64,000 bases of DNA from Edaphobacter modestus (GCF_004217555.1 NZ_SHKW01000001.1:2480001-2544000); one strand, 5' to 3'. Shown: positions 28,588-38,111, counted from the first letter of the stretch. Notes: generated by a model not told the origin, from the letters alone. A program made the numbers and translations.

Positions 28588-29571
28588 TCACCAATTGTCA
28601 GATGTGGGGCGCCAGGTCTTGTCCGGATTGTAAAGCTCCATGTTCTTGACGATCTTGAGGGAATCGGGTCCCAGGTCCTTCTGGTAGACAACTCCGTCGT
28701 AGTCAACCATGAATGTCTTTACGCCCGTGACGCGATATTCGGCAGGCACGGCTACGAGTGCAAATCCGCCGATCATCGCTCCCTCAATGATGTAGTTGAG
28801 CTTGCCCAGGGGCGCACTGGGACCCTGCCCCTTCAATACTTTGAAATAGTACCCGTGGAAGGGCTTGCTCTTGTCCCCGTACCCTTCAGCAAGGGCCTTC
28901 GCAACCCCCACTCCGACGGGACCTCCCCAGCTGCCATCCGGATTTTGCCAGGCCAGCCCATCCTGTTTTCCCGGTGTGCTGATAATTCGCTGCGCGTATT
29001 GATTCACGTCGAAGTTGTCGTGGATCTGCTCGGCGTAGTCCATCTGAGCTTCCACAAAGCCGCGGCAAACGGTAATGGCGTCCAGCTCGTTAGCTCCGAT
29101 GCGCCGAAACAGTACCTCCTTGAGACCCGCCTTGGTATCGAAATACCATTTTCCATCTTTCTTGACGATGGGGATTGGAAGTGGCCACTCTTCGTCTCCG
29201 ACGGAAAGGGTAGCGCGATTAGGGTTCTTGGGGTCTACGACCACCTCAGTCTTTTCGTGAGCTTCCGCGGCAAATGTGGCGGCATTGTTCTTATCGCGAA
29301 CGGCGTCCTCTGTCGAAACGATATGCCTGCCATCCGGTCCTAACACTCTCATGAGAGCGGGCACGTCATAGTTCGCTGCCGCCTGGATGAGGGCTTCGGC
29401 AGCCTGGTTTGGCGTGGCAAACGACATCTGTGCAGGTTGCGATGCCGCCACGGTGGGTGGGTTCGATTGCGGCTTCGCATGGGCGATGGCCGTCAGGGCG
29501 CACGACAAGGCGATCATCTGGGCAGTGACAAGGGATTTCGACGTAAGGAAATGGAACGTATTTAATGTCAT
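28588..29571 (-). CDS. DUF2950 family exported protein
   Basis: 327 residues from the ATG at 29571, which has AAGGA 7 bp upstream; an in-frame ATG at 29589 would add six residues. A signal peptide ends near AIAHA. The rest matches the DUF2950 layout: FATPNQAAEALIQAAANYDVPAL, WYFDTKAGLKEVLFRRIGANEL, a GPVGVGVAKALAEGYGDK block and GGFALVAVPAEYRVTGVKTFMV. The function is unknown. It follows the DUF3300 gene by about 25 bp; the two families are commonly paired, implying a shared envelope role. Confidence 0.85.
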   Translation of the reverse strand: MTLNTFHFLTSKSLVTAQMIALSCALTAIAHAKPQSNPPTVAASQPAQMSFATPNQAAEALIQAAANYDVPALMRVLGPDGRHIVSTEDAVRDKNNAATFAAEAHEKTEVVVDPKNPNRATLSVGDEEWPLPIPIVKKDGKWYFDTKAGLKEVLFRRIGANELDAITVCRGFVEAQMDYAEQIHDNFDVNQYAQRIISTPGKQDGLAWQNPDGSWGGPVGVGVAKALAEGYGDKSKPFHGYYFKVLKGQGPSAPLGKLNYIIEGAMIGGFALVAVPAEYRVTGVKTFMVDYDGVVYQKDLGPDSLKIVKNMELYNPDKTWRPTSDNW

Positions 29572-29596
29572 GTGGTCTTCCTTGATCATGGCTTGC

Positions 29597-30910
29597 CTAT
29601 CTCCTCCGTCCGCCGCCGCCGCCTCGGGACCCCATGCTGGCGGATCCCCGTGAACTGCTGGCTCGCGCGCTGCTTCCACTGTAGCCACCGGAGCCGCCGC
29701 CGAAAGCTCCGCTTCCGTGTGAGGAGCCGCCGCTGGGAACGCTTCGGTTACCGACGCGATCCGCGCCGCCACTGCTACGATCCATCGTGCCTGCCTGTGG
29801 CCGGTTGGCGCCGCCACTGCCACGATCCATCGTGCTTGCCTGTTGGCGGTTGGCGCCGCCACTGCCGCGATCCATCGTGCTTGCCTGTTGCCTGCCACCG
29901 GATTGCCCCTGGTTCTGGCGAGCGTTCGCCTGCCGCGTGGCCGTGGAATCGCCACGAGCAGTCCCGCCATATTGGTTCGCAGTGGCCCTGTTTGAGTAGG
30001 GAGCGCCTCCGCGGTGCTGAGGATTGTGCTGCCAGTTGTTCCCTCCGCCAGCGGGCTGCTGTGACGGACGGTTGACATTCGTTCTGTTGGAATTGTTTAC
30101 GAAGCTGTTGTTCCTGTTGATGGTGATGTCATTGTTGCCGCCATGCCACCCACAGCCGTATCCCCAGCCGCCACCCCAGGCTGCCCCCATTGCCATTCCC
30201 ACACCAAACGAAATGGCCATTCCCGCGACGTAGGCACCTACCGGAGGGTAGACGATCGGCGGATAGGGATAAACTGGCGGGCCGTAGACCACCGTGGGGT
30301 TATAGCTGGGAACGTAAATGACCTGAGGTTGAGCCTGCTCGATCACAACGACAGTTTTGTTCTCGACAGTCTTCGTTTCCACCTTTTGCTGTTCGGTGGA
30401 TTTAAGGTTTCCCGCGTCCTTGGCTTTCGCGCGCATGCGCTGGACCGCGTCCATCACGTCACTTTGCTGCGACAGAAAGGCATTACCCAGGTCGGTGGTC
30501 CACTTGATGTTTTCTGCAAGTTGCTTGACCACATCAGGCAGCGGCGCCATCGCCTGGACGCTGGGGTCCCAGTCTTGTTTCTGTACTGCATCCACCAGTT
30601 CCTTATCCTTCAGGCCCTTGTGCTGCGGCAACCACTGCTGGAGTTGAATAATCTCCAGAGGATACGTGGAGGCAGCGAGAACCTGGGCCAGCAGCGGATC
30701 CGGATAGAGTGCGATTGGTGCCACCAGCGAATCCAATTGATCATTCGGAATCTTGGGCGGCGCGGGTTGCTCTTGCGGCGCATTCTGCTGGGGCGCCGAT
30801 TGGGCATATGCCGCGAGATCGCCGGGCAACAGGAGCAATACACAGAGCAACGCTACCGCGCCGCGGACGCGACCAAACGGCGGCCTTGACTGGAGTATTC
30901 TCACGTTCAT
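29597..30910 (-). CDS. DUF3300 family exported protein with low-complexity tail
   Basis: 437 residues with a signal peptide (ending DLAAYAQ). The conserved DUF3300 part follows: LDSLVAPIALYPDPLLAQVLAAST, WLPQHKGLKD, VKQLAENIKWTTDLGNAFL and QVIYVPSYNPTVVYG. A glycine-rich hydrophobic segment (about residues 225-255) and then a Gln/Asn/Gly/Ser/Arg-rich tail with a 15-residue tandem repeat complete it. A good site (GAGGAAAGG) precedes the ATG. The protein is probably periplasmic or envelope-associated; function unknown. It forms an operon with the DUF2950 gene. Confidence 0.87.
   Translation of the reverse strand: MNVRILQSRPPFGRVRGAVALLCVLLLLPGDLAAYAQSAPQQNAPQEQPAPPKIPNDQLDSLVAPIALYPDPLLAQVLAASTYPLEIIQLQQWLPQHKGLKDKELVDAVQKQDWDPSVQAMAPLPDVVKQLAENIKWTTDLGNAFLSQQSDVMDAVQRMRAKAKDAGNLKSTEQQKVETKTVENKTVVVIEQAQPQVIYVPSYNPTVVYGPPVYPYPPIVYPPVGAYVAGMAISFGVGMAMGAAWGGGWGYGCGWHGGNNDITINRNNSFVNNSNRTNVNRPSQQPAGGGNNWQHNPQHRGGAPYSNRATANQYGGTARGDSTATRQANARQNQGQSGGRQQASTMDRGSGGANRQQASTMDRGSGGANRPQAGTMDRSSGGADRVGNRSVPSGGSSHGSGAFGGGSGGYSGSSARASSSRGSASMGSRGGGGGRRR
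29776..29910 (-). repeat. 45-bp tandem repeat inside the DUF3300 gene
   Basis: The string CGATCCATCGTG recurs at 29778, 29823 and 29868, exactly 45 bp apart, and the intervening bases are nearly identical. Each unit encodes 15 residues of the type RQQASTMDRGSGGAN, so unit loss or gain keeps the reading frame. Confidence 0.9.
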
Positions 30911-31068
30911 GGTTTACGACCTTTCCTCGCAGACTGCACTCCGAGTTGTTCGGGTCCGACTTTTTCACCGAAGTACGGTGGGGCGCCAATTCTACCCCTT
31001 CTTTTCTGTAGCGTCGATGATTGCTTTCTACAACATGGCCTTCATGGCATCTCGTCCACGAAGTTGTA

Positions 31069-32172
31069 CTACTCTTCCTGAGCTCGCGGGGTTGCGTCTG
31101 GCGCAGATGCGATGTCTTCGTCCAGCCAGGCGTGGAATAGCTCGTATCCGACCGACAGAACAATTGCGCCGACGAAAAGGCCAATAATGCCCATCGCAAT
31201 GAAGCCGCCTATCGCGCCCATGAAGACGATAAGGATGGGAACGGGGACACCTCGCCCGAGCAACAGCGGCTTCAGCACATTGTCGATGAGGGCAACGAAG
31301 ATACACCAAATCAAGAAGGCCACCGATTTGGCGGTGCCCATGGTCGCAAAGACGTAGATCACGGCGGGGATGAGGGTCAGGGGTCCTACCTGGAGCACAG
31401 CGGCGATGAGGAACACCAGTGTCCATAGGCCCGCTCCGGGGAGTCGCACCACCAGAAACCCGAGACCGGCGAGCATGGATTGGATTAATGCAACGCCGAG
31501 GATGCCAGTGGTAACGCTGCGTATGGTCGCCTCGGCGAGTGCTTCAAACTGTTCGCCCTTGCTGCCGAAAAAGTGGATTGCGAGCTTTCGCGAAAGATTC
31601 GCACCCTGTCTGGAGTAGGCGAGAAGAAATCCCGCGACCACTATCGAGATGAAAAACTGCAACACGCCAATGCCAACTGCGGCAGAAGCTGAGAGTAGTC
31701 CGGCCGCAGCCCCTTTGAGTTGCGGAGCGAGGCTCTGGAGGGCGGCGGAAAAATTGGTATAAGCCAGGCCCCAGAGCTCGCTCAAACGTTTGCCGATGAT
31801 GGGCCAGGTTGCGACGTTCGGTCGCGGCGGCGGAATGGTCAGGGTTCCGTTCTGAACACGGACCGCGAGACCTTGGAAGTCACCGATCAGCGTTTGAGCG
31901 AGGAGTGCAATCGGCACGATCACGACAGTGAGAAGAAGAACGGTAAAGAGGACGGCTGCAACCGTGCCTCGTTCACCGAGCAGCTTGTCCAGTCTGCGGT
32001 AAGCTGGGTAACCAGCAATAGCAATGGTCAGCCCCCAGGCGACCACGCCGATAAAGGGGCGCAGAATAAGGAAGCAGGTGGCGACTAGCAGAGCGATAAG
32101 GCTAAGGTGAATGAAGACTTCGAGAGCACGGCTCAGGTACCACTTGTCGGGCGCCGGTTGGCTAGAGGTCAC
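31069..32172 (-). CDS. AI-2E (PerM/TqsA) family membrane protein
   Basis: 367 residues; GTG start with GGAGG 7 bp upstream. Seven to eight transmembrane segments are visible in the family arrangement: two N-terminal helices, a third after the short cytoplasmic loop, a periplasmic middle section with PNVATWPIIGKRL, and the C-terminal helix cluster with LQVGPLTLIPAVIY and DNVLKPLLLGRG. Members export small molecules or act as Na+/H+ antiporters; here the substrate is unknown. It is transcribed alone, upstream of the DUF3300 pair on the same strand. Confidence 0.88.
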   Translation of the reverse strand: MTSSQPAPDKWYLSRALEVFIHLSLIALLVATCFLILRPFIGVVAWGLTIAIAGYPAYRRLDKLLGERGTVAAVLFTVLLLTVVIVPIALLAQTLIGDFQGLAVRVQNGTLTIPPPRPNVATWPIIGKRLSELWGLAYTNFSAALQSLAPQLKGAAAGLLSASAAVGIGVLQFFISIVVAGFLLAYSRQGANLSRKLAIHFFGSKGEQFEALAEATIRSVTTGILGVALIQSMLAGLGFLVVRLPGAGLWTLVFLIAAVLQVGPLTLIPAVIYVFATMGTAKSVAFLIWCIFVALIDNVLKPLLLGRGVPVPILIVFMGAIGGFIAMGIIGLFVGAIVLSVGYELFHAWLDEDIASAPDATPRAQEE

Positions 32173-32907
32173 GTTGGTTCCTCCTTCGTAGATTAGGCCC
32201 GCTCACTTGTCCAACTGTCCCCTGTTCCTCTGCTCCTCCATGAGCCGGCTACCGTTAGGCAACTCCTGATCACGTTCAAGGACTTTCCGCCGCGCCTGAA
32301 ATCCGCTAGCGCCGGCGTTGATCAGTCACCAAGAAGCTGCAGGCGGACAGAGCGAAAACCAACCTGACTACTTCCCGCGCCGATTCGCTACTGGGCGGAA
32401 CGCGGGCAAGTGAGTGAAATCTGATTTCCAATAGCGAAGCTTGAAACACCCCGAAGTATGACACGGGCAGCAAGATTGTTCCATGGGAGAAGTGGCCGAA
32501 TCAGCAGAATTCCCGTGATTATCGATGGCGACGAACGCCTGAATAACTTCGTTTCGATGCAAAAACATAGCGCGAAGTTGTAACGGAAGAAATCGGGTGG
32601 GAACAGATAGATGAGACCCGCGCCGCGCCTTCTTTGCAACACCGAACGGGCGAGGTCAATAACGCAGACATAATGTCGTCGGCTTTGACATATGCCTGTT
32701 CTTATGGTTTACTTCCGGCTACATCGTCGGCCCCATGACTCTGACAGGATTGATCTAACGTGCTGCGAGTGGAGCAAATATGCTCAAGACAGACTCGACG
32801 GTAATAAGGTTGACGGTAATCTTGGTGGCCTAACACTCCACGACGGTAGGGACCAGAATCGTAGCTAGAGGTGCCCAAGCAGCACGTATATCCGAGTGAG
32901 GTGATTC
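32173..32907. other. Intergenic region, no gene recognised
   Basis: This 735-bp divergent spacer between the AI-2E-type gene and PPK2 holds only short open frames without family features. It must contain the promoters of both units. No clear operator or RNA structure was recognised. Confidence 0.5.
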
Positions 32908-33717
32908 ATGGCCGACAAAGAGAACAGCCCGAATGAAGGCAGGCTGACTAACAAACAGTACATGAAGGAACTTCGACGCCTCCAGGCGGAGCTTTGCAAG
33001 CTTCAGGAATGGGTCAAATACAAGGGACTTCGCGTGATCGTCGTCTTTGAGGGGCGCGATGCCGCAGGCAAAGGAGGGACCATCCGCGCGCTCACCGAAC
33101 GAGTGAGTCCCCGTGTGTTCCGGGTCGAAGCGCTACCTGCTCCCTCTGACCGCGAGAAGACTCAGATGTTCTTACAGCGCTATGTGGAGCGTTTTCCGTC
33201 TGGCGGCGAGATCGTAATCTTCGACCGAAGTTGGTACAACCGAGCCGGCGTAGAGTTCGTGATGGGCTTCTGTACCAAGGAGCAACATCGCATTTTTCTT
33301 GAACAGGCTCCTCAGATAGAGCAGTACATCGTGAATGCCGGCATCGTCCTTATCAAGTACTGGCTGGAAGTGGGTGCTGATGAGCAGGAACGGCGATTCA
33401 AAGCACGAATCGCCGATCCGCTGCGGCAATGGAAGCTGAGCCCGATGGATCTTGAGTCATTCCGTCGCTGGTATGACTATTCAAGGGCGCGGGATGCCAT
33501 GCTCAAGGCATCCGACAGCAAGCATGCTCCGTGGTTCGTCGTTCGTTCTGATGATAAGAAAAAAGCACGCCTCAACTGTATCGCGCATTTCCTGAGCAAG
33601 ATTCCCTATGGAAAGGTTCCGCGGGAAAAAGTGAAGCTGCCACCCCGGGATAGCCGCAAACGATATGACGATCAGACCCCGCTGAAGAAGATGCACTACA
33701 TTCCCGAGATTTATTGA
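32908..33717 (+). CDS. ppk2: Polyphosphate kinase 2 (PPK2)
   Basis: 269 residues, the size of single-domain PPK2. Walker A is GRDAAGKGG at about 49-57 (K55) and Walker B is FDRSWYNRAGVE at about 105-116, with the lid region KARIADPLRQWKLSPMD. The enzyme transfers phosphate from polyphosphate to nucleoside di- or monophosphates, or the reverse, in the cytoplasm. It is the first gene of the + strand run leading to the ATP synthase and phosphoketolase genes, which suggests a role in emergency nucleotide phosphorylation. Whether it prefers ADP, GDP or AMP cannot be told by eye. Confidence 0.92.
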   Translation: MADKENSPNEGRLTNKQYMKELRRLQAELCKLQEWVKYKGLRVIVVFEGRDAAGKGGTIRALTERVSPRVFRVEALPAPSDREKTQMFLQRYVERFPSGGEIVIFDRSWYNRAGVEFVMGFCTKEQHRIFLEQAPQIEQYIVNAGIVLIKYWLEVGADEQERRFKARIADPLRQWKLSPMDLESFRRWYDYSRARDAMLKASDSKHAPWFVVRSDDKKKARLNCIAHFLSKIPYGKVPREKVKLPPRDSRKRYDDQTPLKKMHYIPEIY

Positions 33718-33826
33718 CAGTGCTCGCACAAAATGTCTTGAACAGACGCACAATGATTTGCTTTATCGCTCGGGAAATGAGGTTCATATCTCGCGGTGCG
33801 GTTCGGCAGGTGCTTAGGAGAAATGA

Positions 33827-35515
33827 ATGTCTCGGCGCGCAATATCCCAGTTTCTTCCTATCAGTGACTGGCTGCCTGACTGCACACCGAAAACCATACG
33901 TGGGGACGTAATCGCAGGCATTGCGCTTGCAGGATTGCTGGTCCCGGAGGGAATGGCTTATGCGGGCATCGCCGGAGTCCCGCCGCAGATGGGCTTGTAT
34001 GCCGCGATGGCGGGAATGTTTACCTACGCGCTCTTTGGGACGTCGCGACAACTCGCGGTTACGCCTACATCTTCATCCGCAGCCATGCTTGCCGCCCTTG
34101 TGGCTCCGATTGCCGTTGGTGACTCCACGCGATATGTTGTGCTCGCTTCAGGCGCTGCGATTGCAGTGGGCGTCATCTTCCTGGTAGGTGGTCTGCTCAA
34201 GCTGGGAGCTGTGTCGGAGTTCATTTCCAAGCCAGTTCTCAAGGGCTTTGTCTTCGGACTCGCGCTCACCATCATGGTGAAGCAGGCCCATAAGCTCACT
34301 GGCATCTCTGCAGGACAGGGAAATTTCTTCCATTTAGTGTGGCATGTGATCACCTCACTTAATGAGGCAAATCTGTGGGCGTGTGCAGTCGGAGCAATTG
34401 CGATTGCCGTGATGGTCCTCCTGGGTGCATTTGCCCCCCGAGTGCCATCGGCCCTAGTGGTGCTGGTCCTCGGCGTTCTATCTGTCTCATGGTTCGGTCT
34501 GCAACAGCATGAGGTGGAGGTCGTCGGTACGATTCAAGCCGGAATGCCCTCGGTGAGCCTGCCCAGGATCGGTGAAGACCAGCTGACGGATGTCTTCGTG
34601 GGGGCCATCGGAATTGTGCTCGTGCTCACCGCCGAGTCTCTCGCTGCCGGCCGAACGTTTGCTGCAAAGCATAAATCTGAGATCAATCCCAATCAGGAGC
34701 TCTGCGCGATGGGAGCGGCAAACATCGCATCAGGTCTATTAGGCGGCATCATCGTTGGTGGGGGCATGTCTGGCACAGCCGCCAACGACAGCAGTGGAGC
34801 CCGAACTCAGCTTTCCACCATCACGTCTTCGATTTTTGTCGGCCTTACACTGGCTTACTTGCTACCCCTTATCCGCAATCTCCCGGAGGCTGTTCTAGGG
34901 GCGATTGTCGTCCATGCTGTCGCACACCTGGCTGACGTGGGCACGCTCAAGTACTATGCGAAGCTCCGCAGTGGAAGTTTCTGGGTTGCGCTCGTCGCCC
35001 TGTTCGGTGTTCTGCAAATGGGAATTCTTAGGGGGTTGATTTTCGCAGTCGGTATAACCCTGGTGATCGTGATGCGAAAAGTCAGCGCTCCACAGGACTC
35101 TGTACTGGGCAGGCTAGCGGGCTCCGGGAATTTTGTCGATGTTGATCGTCATCCTGGGGCTGAGCAGATTCCATACCTATTGATCTTTCGGCCAAATGGC
35201 ATGTTGTTCTTTGCGAACGCGAATCGCATTCGCAACCGGCTGCGCGAGTTGATGAGGTCCGCTGATGTACCCCTCCGGGCGGTTTTGATGAACCTCGAAG
35301 CTTCTCCGGAAATAGATGTAACCAGTCTTGAAATGCTCGAGCAGTTGCGGGATGAATTAGAGGAGTCGGGTGTTGCGCTCTACTTTGCGCGTGTCGCGGA
35401 CCGGGCTCGTAATCTTTTCGATCGCAGCGGATTTACAGAACGCGTTGGGGCGAATCAGATCTTTCCTGGGGTCGATTCAGCCGTCAACGCATTTCTCAAA
35501 GGCGGCGAAGTCTGA
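33827..35515 (+). CDS. SulP-family anion transporter with STAS domain
   Basis: 562 residues, ATG with AGGAG 6 bp upstream. The membrane domain carries the SulP signature (ALAGLLVPEGMAYAGIAGVPP) and the TAESLAAGRTFAAKHK segment; the C-terminal 120 residues form a STAS domain (MNLEASPEIDVTSLEMLEQL). Family members carry sulfate, bicarbonate or dicarboxylates. It follows PPK2 by about 110 bp and precedes the VIT-like gene by 8 bp. The transported anion is unknown; bicarbonate or a carboxylate would suit a fermentative island, but that is speculation. Confidence 0.9.
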   Translation: MSRRAISQFLPISDWLPDCTPKTIRGDVIAGIALAGLLVPEGMAYAGIAGVPPQMGLYAAMAGMFTYALFGTSRQLAVTPTSSSAAMLAALVAPIAVGDSTRYVVLASGAAIAVGVIFLVGGLLKLGAVSEFISKPVLKGFVFGLALTIMVKQAHKLTGISAGQGNFFHLVWHVITSLNEANLWACAVGAIAIAVMVLLGAFAPRVPSALVVLVLGVLSVSWFGLQQHEVEVVGTIQAGMPSVSLPRIGEDQLTDVFVGAIGIVLVLTAESLAAGRTFAAKHKSEINPNQELCAMGAANIASGLLGGIIVGGGMSGTAANDSSGARTQLSTITSSIFVGLTLAYLLPLIRNLPEAVLGAIVVHAVAHLADVGTLKYYAKLRSGSFWVALVALFGVLQMGILRGLIFAVGITLVIVMRKVSAPQDSVLGRLAGSGNFVDVDRHPGAEQIPYLLIFRPNGMLFFANANRIRNRLRELMRSADVPLRAVLMNLEASPEIDVTSLEMLEQLRDELEESGVALYFARVADRARNLFDRSGFTERVGANQIFPGVDSAVNAFLKGGEV

Positions 35516-35523
35516 CCAAGCCC

Positions 35524-36186
35524 ATGTATGGAAAATTAACGAAATCCGGGAAGCATCTCCTTGATCCCATGGAGAGGGTTTCCGAAGTGCTGTTTGGACT
35601 GATCATGGTGCTCACCATAACTTGCTCGTTCAGCATTGCCGGAGCCGGCCGAACAGAGGTGCGCCAGATGCTCATCGGCGCGCTCGGTTGCAATCTGGCC
35701 TGGGGCACCATCGACGCAGCGATGTATTTGATGGCCCGCTTTAGCGAGCACGGACAAGGCATCGTGGCGCTGAGAGCGGTGCGCGCGGCACCGGATCCAA
35801 AGCGTGCATATCGAATCATTGCCAACGCTATGCCGCCCTTGCTCGCGTCCGTTGTGTCTCTCGCGCAATTCGAAGAGATGCGGCAGAAGTTGATCCAGAC
35901 GCCGGAATTGCCGTCGCGCCCGCGGCTCAGCAAAGACGATTGGCTTGCCAGCTTAGGTGTGTTTCTACTGGTTCTGACTGCAACGCTTCCGGTCGTACTG
36001 CCATTCATTTTTATTCGCGAAACCACGCGGGCCCTACGGATATCGAACGCGATAGCGATCGCCACGCTGTTTGCTGCGGGATATGCCTTTGGATGCTATT
36101 CCGGGCATCGGCCGGTGGCGATGGGCATGTTGATGGTGATTGTCGGAAGCGCGCTGGTTGGAATGACGATCGCACTTGGAGGATGA
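35524..36186 (+). CDS. VIT1/CCC1-like integral membrane protein
   Basis: 220 residues with about five hydrophobic segments. The N-terminal MERVSEVLFGLIMVLTITCSFSIAGA and the following GALGCNLAWGTIDAAMYL match the VIT-like/CCC1-type family, as does the C-terminal triple of helices after FIFIRETTRAL. Some relatives move Fe2+ or Mn2+; this short bacterial branch is uncharacterised. It begins 8 bp after the SulP stop and overlaps the next small gene by 4 bp (ATGA), so the three are probably co-translated. Confidence 0.75.
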   Translation: MYGKLTKSGKHLLDPMERVSEVLFGLIMVLTITCSFSIAGAGRTEVRQMLIGALGCNLAWGTIDAAMYLMARFSEHGQGIVALRAVRAAPDPKRAYRIIANAMPPLLASVVSLAQFEEMRQKLIQTPELPSRPRLSKDDWLASLGVFLLVLTATLPVVLPFIFIRETTRALRISNAIAIATLFAAGYAFGCYSGHRPVAMGMLMVIVGSALVGMTIALGG

Positions 36187-36527
36187 AAACCACACGACAA
36201 TTCAGGTTGGTAGTCCTGGGTGCTGCATTCTTCGCGGGGAGTGCAGCGGCTCAGATTGCACCGGCTAACCCGGCGGAAAAGTCGTCCGGATCGCCTTCGA
36301 ATGAGTGGTCCTTTTCCCTCGGGGCACTTGGATACCTGGTGCCGAACGACCTGTCTTATGGTTCCCCGATCTTCAATGCCGACCACAAATGGCTTCAGAC
36401 TGCACTCGATGTTCAGCGAGGAGTGTCTCTGGGCTTTGCCTACCGCAAGATGGATTACACGACGTATATTTTCAACGCCGGTTGGGCTGATCCAACTATG
36501 GTCATCGCATTGACTTACAAATTCTGA
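36183..36527 (+). CDS. Small exported beta-barrel-like protein, probably internally deleted
   Basis: 114 residues: a signal peptide (ending AGSAAAQ), a linker, then WSFSLGALGYLVPND and a C-terminal stretch of aromatic-alternating strands ending VIALTYKF, which looks like an outer-membrane barrel end. A barrel needs more strands than this. The switch at NADHKWL / QTALDVQRG looks like an internal deletion joining the first and last strands of a longer barrel protein (inference from memory of such acidobacterial proteins). It overlaps the VIT-like stop and is followed directly by IS debris. Confidence 0.5.
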   Translation: MKTTRQFRLVVLGAAFFAGSAAAQIAPANPAEKSSGSPSNEWSFSLGALGYLVPNDLSYGSPIFNADHKWLQTALDVQRGVSLGFAYRKMDYTTYIFNAGWADPTMVIALTYKF

Positions 36528-36537
36528 CCCCCAATAC

Positions 36538-36915
36538 GCAGAACGATATGCGCCTTCAGACCGATGTACCACTGGTTGCCTTGCGCGTCTACGGAACTTG
36601 CAGATCGTCGCCTCATCCGACGCGATGCCCGGCCCAGGTCCCACGACTGCAAGCCGCCGCAGCGCGGGCGACTCGTACAGCGCCACTTCCGCGCCCGGAT
36701 CGCTCAGGTTGAACCACTGCTCACAAAGTAAATCCGCAGCATGATCCCCCACCCACAGGCGGATGCCCATTCTCTCCCTTCGGATAGTGCGGCTCCACCA
36801 GCGCTTCCAGCTCTGCCCAGGGCACCACCCGATCCATCTCTTCCAGAAATAACTCCCGCCGAAATTTCCTTGCGTACTTCTCGAGACTCCTCTGGCACGC
36901 CAATGTCTGTCGCAC
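36538..36915 (-). pseudogene. IS5-family transposase remnant
   Basis: Read on the - strand in several frames: RQTLACQRSLEKYARKF and LFLEEMDRVVPWAELEALVEPHYPK, then MLRIYF, then EQWFNLSDPGAEVALYESPALRRL and SDEATICKFR, then a jump to GNQWYIGLKAHI. These are consecutive parts of IS5-type transposases, but with at least two frameshifts and an internal deletion near 36590. The remnant begins 11 bp after the stop of the small barrel gene. No intact end was identified. Confidence 0.8.
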
Positions 36916-37136
36916 GTGCTTCCTTCCCCCGATCACAACCTTATTCGCACAGACTGGATAGTGGAGTTCTTCAGAAGTTCCTAGCAATTTTGCCAGTTTA
37001 CAGGCACTAGGTATGACCGCTACTATTTGCGCGTTGATCCTAGGAAGATTGTCTCCTCTGCGAGGCACAATCTTTCGTAGCGCGATGAGCGAGTGCGTTC
37101 CATTGATCGCGGATGAATATATAAGCAGGAGAACTG

Positions 37137-38111
37137 ATGCGCTCGCTCCCTTCGAACTCGAGCACTTCACTGCTACTATTCTGCTTCGCGGCTGTGCTCA
37201 TCAGTCTGACCGCTAGCATCGCGCTGGCAATTGACACTGGATCGAAGTTTGCCTCAGACACCACCGCACAACATGAGGCACCTGAACAGACGTCTGAGCC
37301 GGAAGAACATGGCTTATCTCAAAAAGCAGTGGAAATCGCACGCTTCCATAATTTCCCGATCACTAATTCCATGGTTCTGAGTTGGGTCGTGGCTTTGAGC
37401 CTGATCGTATTTGCTCAGTTTGCTACAAGAAACATGCAGCAGGTTCCTGCCGGCGCGCAGAACTTTCTTGAATGGATTGTTGAAGGCCTGTACAAGTTTA
37501 TGGCCGGAATTATTGGTTCTCATTTAGTGAGCCGGACATTCTGGTTCTTTGCATCCATCTTTATCTTTATTCTCTCTGCCAATTGGATGGGACTTATTCC
37601 AGGAATAGGAACGATTGGGTGGGGCCATCCGACCTCTCATGGCTTCAAGATCGATCAACCCTTACTTCGCGGCACTAATGCTGACGTCAATATGACGTTT
37701 GCGATGGCCCTGGTCTACTTTGCCTGCTGGCTTGTCTGGGCTTTTCAAGAAATTGGTGCGCGTGGATTTATCAAGGAGTTGTTTGCGCCCAAGGGCGAGA
37801 GCACTGGTGCGCTGAAGCTGCTGATGGGTATTGTGTTCTTTGTGGCTGGCTGTCTAGAGGTCGTCTCAATTTTATTCAGGCCAGTCTCTCTAAGCTTTCG
37901 CCTCTACGGCAACGTATATGCCGGGGAGAACCTATTGGAAGCAATGGTTAGGCTTGTCCCTGGTTTTGGCTGGTTGGTGGCCATTCCGTTTTATTTCATG
38001 GAAGTGCTGATGGGTCTAGTTCAGGCGCTAGTCTTCATGTTACTGACTGCGGTCTTCACGATGCTGATTTGCCAGCATGAGGCTAAGGCACCGGAGGCCG
38101 TACACGGTTGA
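37137..38111 (+). CDS. atpB: ATP synthase F0 subunit a
   Basis: 324 residues, long for this subunit because of an extra N-terminal hydrophobic helix and an acidic linker (about residues 1-70) before the usual fold. The essential arginine is about R255 in SLSFRLYGN, followed by a NVYAGE segment and the terminal helices. Subunit a forms the half-channels that pass ions to the c-ring. First of eight contiguous genes of a full F-type ATP synthase. The start is the ATG after AGCAGGAGAACTG. Confidence 0.93.
   Translation: MRSLPSNSSTSLLLFCFAAVLISLTASIALAIDTGSKFASDTTAQHEAPEQTSEPEEHGLSQKAVEIARFHNFPITNSMVLSWVVALSLIVFAQFATRNMQQVPAGAQNFLEWIVEGLYKFMAGIIGSHLVSRTFWFFASIFIFILSANWMGLIPGIGTIGWGHPTSHGFKIDQPLLRGTNADVNMTFAMALVYFACWLVWAFQEIGARGFIKELFAPKGESTGALKLLMGIVFFVAGCLEVVSILFRPVSLSFRLYGNVYAGENLLEAMVRLVPGFGWLVAIPFYFMEVLMGLVQALVFMLLTAVFTMLICQHEAKAPEAVHG

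Noticed and set aside
29590-30078. N-terminal extension of the DUF2950 frame
   Set aside because: It overlaps the DUF3300 tail in another frame and consists of the shadow of its repeats; the signal peptide and ribosome site support the start near 29571.
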